The notes below the pieces were generated by a model. It did not search any database. It saw nothing but the letters and a program-made list of their open reading frames with translations, and was not told the DNA's origin. Below, one piece after another: positions 6,616 through 8,874 of a stretch of DNA of 8,874 nucleotides (the first letter of the stretch is position 1; each line of letters opens with the position of its first letter). Origin of the DNA: an uncultured Collinsella sp. (GTDB taxonomy: Bacteria > Actinomycetota > Coriobacteriia > Coriobacteriales > Coriobacteriaceae). A program made the position numbers and the translations under genes. The DNA is taken from the NCBI GenBank assembly GCA_900549135.1, contig URNI01000076.1, positions 1 through 8,874 on the forward strand, written 5' to 3'.

Positions 6616-7806
6616 TTACTCAATGATCGTGGAGACGATGCCCGAACCGACGGTGTGGCCACCCTCGCGGATAGCGAAGCGCAGGCCCTCCTCCATGGCG
6701 ATCGGGTGGATGAGGTCGCCCTCGATGGTGATGTGGTCACCAGGCATAGCCATCTCGGTGCCCTCGGGGAGCTTGACCGTACCGGTAACGTCGGTGGTAC
6801 GGAAGTAGAACTGAGGACGATAACCATCGAAGAACGGGGTGTGACGGCCGCCCTCCTCCTTGGTCAGAACGTAGATCTCGCCGGTGAACTTGGTGTGCGG
6901 GGTAACCGAACCGGGCTTGCAGAGAACCTGGCCGCGCTCGATGTCCTCGCGCTTGATGCCGCGGAGCAGCAGACCGACGTTGTCGCCAGCCTCGCAGAAG
7001 TCCATGGACTTACGGAACATCTCGATACCGGTAACGACGGTGTTCTGGGTATCCTTGATGCCGACGATCTCGACGGGCTCGTTGAGCTTGAGCTCACCGC
7101 GCTCGACACGGCCGGTAGCAACGGTACCACGGCCGGAGATGGTCATAACGTCCTCAACGGCCATCAGGAAGGGGAGGTCGTTGTTACGAGCAGGCGTCGG
7201 GATGTACTCGTCGACGGCCTTCATGAGCTCGCGGATAGCGTCCATCCACTTGGCGTCGCCCTCGAGAGCGCCCAGAGCGGAACCACGGATGACGGGGATG
7301 TCGTCGCCGGGGAAATCGTACTCGGAGAGGAGCTCACGGGTCTCCATCTCGACGAGGTCGATGAGCTCGTCATCGTCGACCATGTCGCACTTGTTCAGGA
7401 AGACGACGATGTAGGGAACGCCGACCTGACGGGCGAGCAGGATGTGCTCGCGGGTCTGAGCCATGGGGCCGTCGGTAGCGGCGATGACCAGGATAGCGCC
7501 GTCCATCTGAGCAGCACCGGAGATCATGTTCTTGACGTAGTCAGCGTGGCCCGGGCAGTCAACGTGAGCGTAGTGACGGGCAGCAGTCTCGTACTCGACG
7601 TGGGAGACGGAGATCGTGATGCCGCGCTCGCGCTCCTCGGGAGCCTTGTCGATGTTCTCGAACGCAGTGAAGTCAGCCTTGCAGCCCTCGGTCTCGGAGA
7701 GAACCTTGGTGATGGCAGCGGTCAGCGTGGTCTTGCCGTGGTCGACGTGACCAATGGTGCCGATGTTAACATGCGGCTTAGTGCGCTCAAACTTCTCTTT
7801 GGCCAT
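6616..7806 (-). CDS. tuf: Translation elongation factor Tu
   Basis: EF-Tu delivers aminoacyl-tRNA to the ribosomal A site as a GTP complex. The 396-residue protein has the G1 P-loop GHVDHGKT (19-26), switch-1 RGITI (61-65), DCPGH (83-87), NKCD (138-141) and SAL in domain I, followed by the two beta-barrel domains. The start at 7806 (MAKEKFERTKPH) is chosen over an in-frame ATG 23 codons upstream because GAGGAGG lies about 5 nt before it and the extra codons have no EF-Tu similarity. It follows three tRNA genes on the same strand, so it is at least partly expressed by read-through from the tRNA promoter; an extended -10 motif upstream may add its own promoter. It ends at the terminator at 6554-6588. 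Identification is secure. Confidence 0.99.
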   Translation of the reverse strand: MAKEKFERTKPHVNIGTIGHVDHGKTTLTAAITKVLSETEGCKADFTAFENIDKAPEERERGITISVSHVEYETAARHYAHVDCPGHADYVKNMISGAAQMDGAILVIAATDGPMAQTREHILLARQVGVPYIVVFLNKCDMVDDDELIDLVEMETRELLSEYDFPGDDIPVIRGSALGALEGDAKWMDAIRELMKAVDEYIPTPARNNDLPFLMAVEDVMTISGRGTVATGRVERGELKLNEPVEIVGIKDTQNTVVTGIEMFRKSMDFCEAGDNVGLLLRGIKREDIERGQVLCKPGSVTPHTKFTGEIYVLTKEEGGRHTPFFDGYRPQFYFRTTDVTGTVKLPEGTEMAMPGDHITIEGDLIHPIAMEEGLRFAIREGGHTVGSGIVSTIIE

Positions 7807-7849
7807 AAAGCCCTCCTCTAAACAGGTCGTCCCCGGACGGGACTTTGCC

Positions 7850-7858
7850 TTTATACCA
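7850..7858 (-). promoter_or_regulatory. Possible extended -10 promoter directly upstream of tuf
   Basis: Leftward, TGGTATAAA (7858 to 7850) matches a TG-N-TATAAT-type extended -10. No -35 is recognisable 17-18 bp upstream. It would give a leader of about 40 nt containing a small GTCCC/GGGAC stem (7829-7833 with 7839-7843). Confidence 0.4.
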
Positions 7859-7860
7859 TA

Positions 7861-7891
7861 GTGGCCTCTCAACATACTATTGAGAAGCCAC
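7861..7891 (-). other. Stem-loop between tRNA-Met and tuf
   Basis: A 12-bp stem (GTGGC-TCTCAA/TTGAGA-GCCAC, with one pair that is G.U only in the leftward RNA) encloses a 7-nt loop. It starts 11 nt after the encoded CCA of tRNA-Met. No U tract follows, so it is more likely an RNase processing site or partial barrier than a full terminator. Confidence 0.5.
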
Positions 7892-7902
7892 CGTGTTACC
7901 TA

Positions 7903-7979
7903 TGGTAGCGGTGACTGGATTCGAACCAGTGACGCCACGGGTATGAACCGTGTGCTCTAACCAACTGAGCTACACCGCC
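7903..7979 (-). tRNA. tRNA-Met, elongator type (anticodon CAT)
   Basis: The 77-nt cloverleaf includes an encoded CCA. The anticodon CAT is at 7943-7945 and the D-arm reads GTAGCTCAGTTGGTTAGAGC. The first acceptor pair is G.U. The anticodon stem (CACGG/CCGTG) lacks the GGG/CCC run of initiator tRNA, and the body resembles elongator tRNA-Met. A CAT tRNA that is modified to read AUA (Ile) is the alternative and cannot be fully excluded. Confidence 0.93.
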
Positions 7980-7982
7980 GGA

Positions 7983-8058
7983 TGGAGCCTGCAACCAGAC
8001 TTGAACTGGTGACCTCTTCGTTACCAACGAAGTGCTCTACCGACTGAGCTATACAGGC
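7983..8058 (-). tRNA. tRNA-Thr (anticodon GGT)
   Basis: The 76-nt gene has acceptor stem GCCTGTA/TGCAGGC, anticodon stem CTTCG/CGAAG with anticodon GGT at 8023-8025, and an encoded CCA after a U discriminator. Only 3 nt separate it from tRNA-Met, so the two are cut from one precursor. Confidence 0.97.
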
Positions 8059-8068
8059 ACTTGACGGG

Positions 8069-8150
8069 TGGGAGCTATAGGATTCGAACCTATGTAGGCA
8101 GAGCCAACGGGTTTACAGCCCGTCCCCATTAACCACTCGGGCAAACTCCC
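8069..8150 (-). tRNA. tRNA-Tyr (anticodon GTA), class II
   Basis: The 82-nt gene has acceptor stem GGGAGTT/AGCTCCC (one G.U), anticodon stem ACGGG/CCCGT with anticodon GTA at 8114-8116, a long variable arm typical of bacterial tRNA-Tyr, and T-loop GGTTCGAATCC. After the A discriminator the DNA reads CCC, so the terminal CCA is not encoded and must be completed by the CCA-adding enzyme, unlike the other three tRNAs here. It is the first gene of the tRNA-tuf operon. Confidence 0.96.
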
Positions 8151-8212
8151 AATCGTTCAAGTATCCGCAGGTCCTTTGGTCTTTTGGACCGCCGCCCCCG
8201 CGAACGAAAAAG

Positions 8213-8242
8213 ATAATACGATGCAACCTTGGGGGCTGTCAA
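8213..8242 (-). promoter_or_regulatory. Promoter of the tRNA-Tyr/Thr/Met-tuf operon
   Basis: Leftward, a perfect TTGACA (8237-8242) and TATTAT (8213-8218) are separated by 18 bp. The expected start is near 8206, giving a leader of about 55 nt before the tRNA-Tyr 5' end; this leader contains a GGTCC/GGACC inverted repeat (8170-8174 with 8186-8190). The flank 8235-8252 is nearly identical to that of the rpmG promoter. Confidence 0.85.
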
Positions 8243-8253
8243 CGAAAACCTCT

Positions 8254-8490
8254 AGATACACGGTGCCGGGCGTATCTATATAGCCGTGACCTGCGGTTTT
8301 ATTGAGTTTGGATATGAAGGACGGTGGTTTTGGATACTGAGGTGACATTTCCCGAGGTAACACTTTGGTGTAGTAGAGTACACCTTCAGAATCGAACTTC
8401 GATAACAGCCTATTTGCACCTATATATAGGTCGAGATCGGGGCTTCCTGGCTTGACCGAGCGTGGATGACTAGAGCCGGTCCGGCCTTTG
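8254..8490. other. Non-coding stretch with short perfect palindromes
   Basis: No convincing gene is present in these roughly 240 bases. They contain AGATAC/GTATCT (8254-8259 with 8272-8277), GGTGTA/TACACC (8367-8372 with 8379-8384), ATCGAA-C-TTCGAT (8391-8403), a perfect 14-bp ACCTATATATAGGT (8418-8431) and GCCGG-T-CCGGC (8475-8485). These could be regulator sites for the tRNA operon or the GntR gene, but no known consensus is recognised. Confidence 0.4.
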
Positions 8491-8706
8491 TCTCGATCTG
8501 TAACGTCTAGAGAACATTTTCTCCCCAATCTGTTACAGATTGAGATATAAGGATAGACGGGTGGCCAATGTCTCGATCTGTAACATCTAGCAGCCAATAA
8601 CTTCTCCAGTTGTTACAGATTGAGACAACTAGGTGGGGCCCGCCAGCAAAATCTCAATCTATAACAGGTAGCCGTCCAAATCGGTTCCAGATGTTACAGA
8701 TTGAGA
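8491..8706. repeat. Array of three 55-bp palindromic units (six 14-bp alternating sites)
   Basis: The units are 8491-8545, 8571-8625 and 8652-8706. Each is a 14-bp left arm (TCTCGATCTGTAAC twice, TCTCAATCTATAAC once), exactly 27 bp of variable sequence, and an invariant right arm GTTACAGATTGAGA. Gaps between units are 25 and 26 bp. The six arms therefore start at 8491, 8532, 8571, 8612, 8652 and 8693, alternating in orientation every 39-41 bp. No target-site duplication, transposase or Cas gene is visible. The arms could pair as hairpins in RNA or serve as protein-binding sites in DNA. Function unknown. Confidence 0.9.
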
Positions 8707-8739
8707 TGAACGAACGAGCGGACAATCCCTATTTACCTC

Positions 8740-8790
8740 TTGCATAACTGTGCATAGTGTATATATACTGTGCTTACCGGTTATATACAC
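8740..8790 (+). promoter_or_regulatory. Promoter and probable autoregulatory operator of the GntR gene
   Basis: A TTGCAT (8740-8745) and TATACT (8764-8769) are separated by 18 bp. Overlapping and following the -10 is an inverted repeat, GTGTATATA (8757-8765) and TATATACAC (8782-8790), plus a perfect GTATATATAC (8759-8768). ACTGTGC is repeated at 8747-8753 and 8767-8773. GntR regulators of the YtrA type commonly bind such AT-rich dyads in their own promoters, so autorepression is inferred. Confidence 0.6.
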
Positions 8791-8817
8791 GTGTAGCCCA
8801 ACAGCTAAGGAGCCGCT

Positions 8818-8874
8818 GTGGACATCATCCTATCCAATTCGAGCGATAAGCCCATCTACGAACAGATATCCTCG
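8818..8874 (+). CDS. GntR-family transcriptional regulator, N-terminal fragment (runs off the window)
   Basis: Nineteen codons are present, beginning at a GTG preceded 5 nt upstream by AAGGAG (8807-8812). The peptide contains SSDKPIYEQIS, the characteristic start of the winged-helix domain in GntR proteins of the YtrA branch. These are usually short repressors encoded with ABC transporter genes and bind AT-rich palindromes in their own promoters. The TATA-rich inverted repeat at 8757-8790 fits that role. The C-terminal effector or dimerisation region lies outside the window, so the subfamily is a reasonable inference rather than proven. It is transcribed away from the tRNA-tuf operon, with the six-site repeat array in between. 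Confidence 0.82.
   Translation, partial: MDIILSNSSDKPIYEQISS

Noticed and set aside
6577..7821. Long rightward open frame (414 codons) opposite tuf
   Set aside because: This is a shadow of the biased EF-Tu coding sequence, with low-complexity translation and no recognisable ribosome-binding site or family.
7807..7875. N-terminal extension of EF-Tu by 23 codons
   Set aside because: The extra codons cover the candidate -10 and the ribosome-binding site GAGGAGG; EF-Tu normally begins at the MAKEKF position.
8314..8340. Short rightward peptide MKDGGFGY as a leader peptide
   Set aside because: It has no ribosome-binding site, no regulatory codons and no terminator/antiterminator nearby.
8157..8597. 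Leftward 146-codon frame upstream of tRNA-Tyr
   Set aside because: It runs through the tRNA promoter and half of the palindromic array, begins inside a repeat unit, and shows no domain or good ribosome-binding site.
8491..8706. CRISPR array
   Set aside because: Repeats are only 14 bp, alternate in orientation and number six; no Cas gene is seen. CRISPR repeats are longer and point the same way.
8491..8706. Three MITE insertions
   Set aside because: Terminal inverted repeats are present, but no flanking target-site duplications are found and the regular 80-81 bp period is unlike independent insertions.

Overview
The window looks like a chromosomal segment from a Coriobacteriia actinobacterium, most likely Collinsella or a close relative. 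That placement rests on the moderately high GC, the actinobacterial style of the EF-Tu, NusG and SecE proteins, and my recollection that short stop-codon-abutting hairpins with an AAAGGGGACA core occur in that group. No database search was possible, so the genus is an inference.

Layout. Positions 1-3683 carry a rightward block: a small MscS-type mechanosensitive channel, then a translationally coupled pair made of a cytosolic BMP/PnrA-like protein with a ParB-like N-terminal region and a metallophosphoesterase. Both transcription units end in related hairpins that begin right at the stop codon. A second hairpin at 3696-3732 separates this block from the leftward genes.

From 8242 down to 3770 everything reads leftward and is the translation/transcription core. 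A strong promoter drives tRNA-Tyr, tRNA-Thr, tRNA-Met and tuf (EF-Tu), ending in a clear terminator at 6554-6588. A second strong promoter drives rpmG (L33), tRNA-Trp, secE, nusG, rplK (L11) and rplA (L1). The order resembles the E. coli tRNA-tufB-secE-nusG-rplKA region, but rplJL-rpoBC do not follow; rplA ends against the converging metallophosphoesterase gene. The two promoters share an 18-nt segment over and upstream of the -35 hexamer (17 of 18 identical).

From about 8254 to 8817 lies a non-coding region between the leftward tRNA/tuf operon and a rightward GntR-family regulator that starts at 8818 and runs off the window. It is the most unusual part. It holds three 55-bp palindromic units that make six 14-bp sites in strictly alternating orientation, spaced 39-41 bp start to start. 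Upstream of them are several short perfect palindromes, and downstream is a TATA-rich inverted repeat over the GntR promoter that looks like an autoregulatory operator. The function of the six-site array is unknown to me and is the main candidate for something undescribed.
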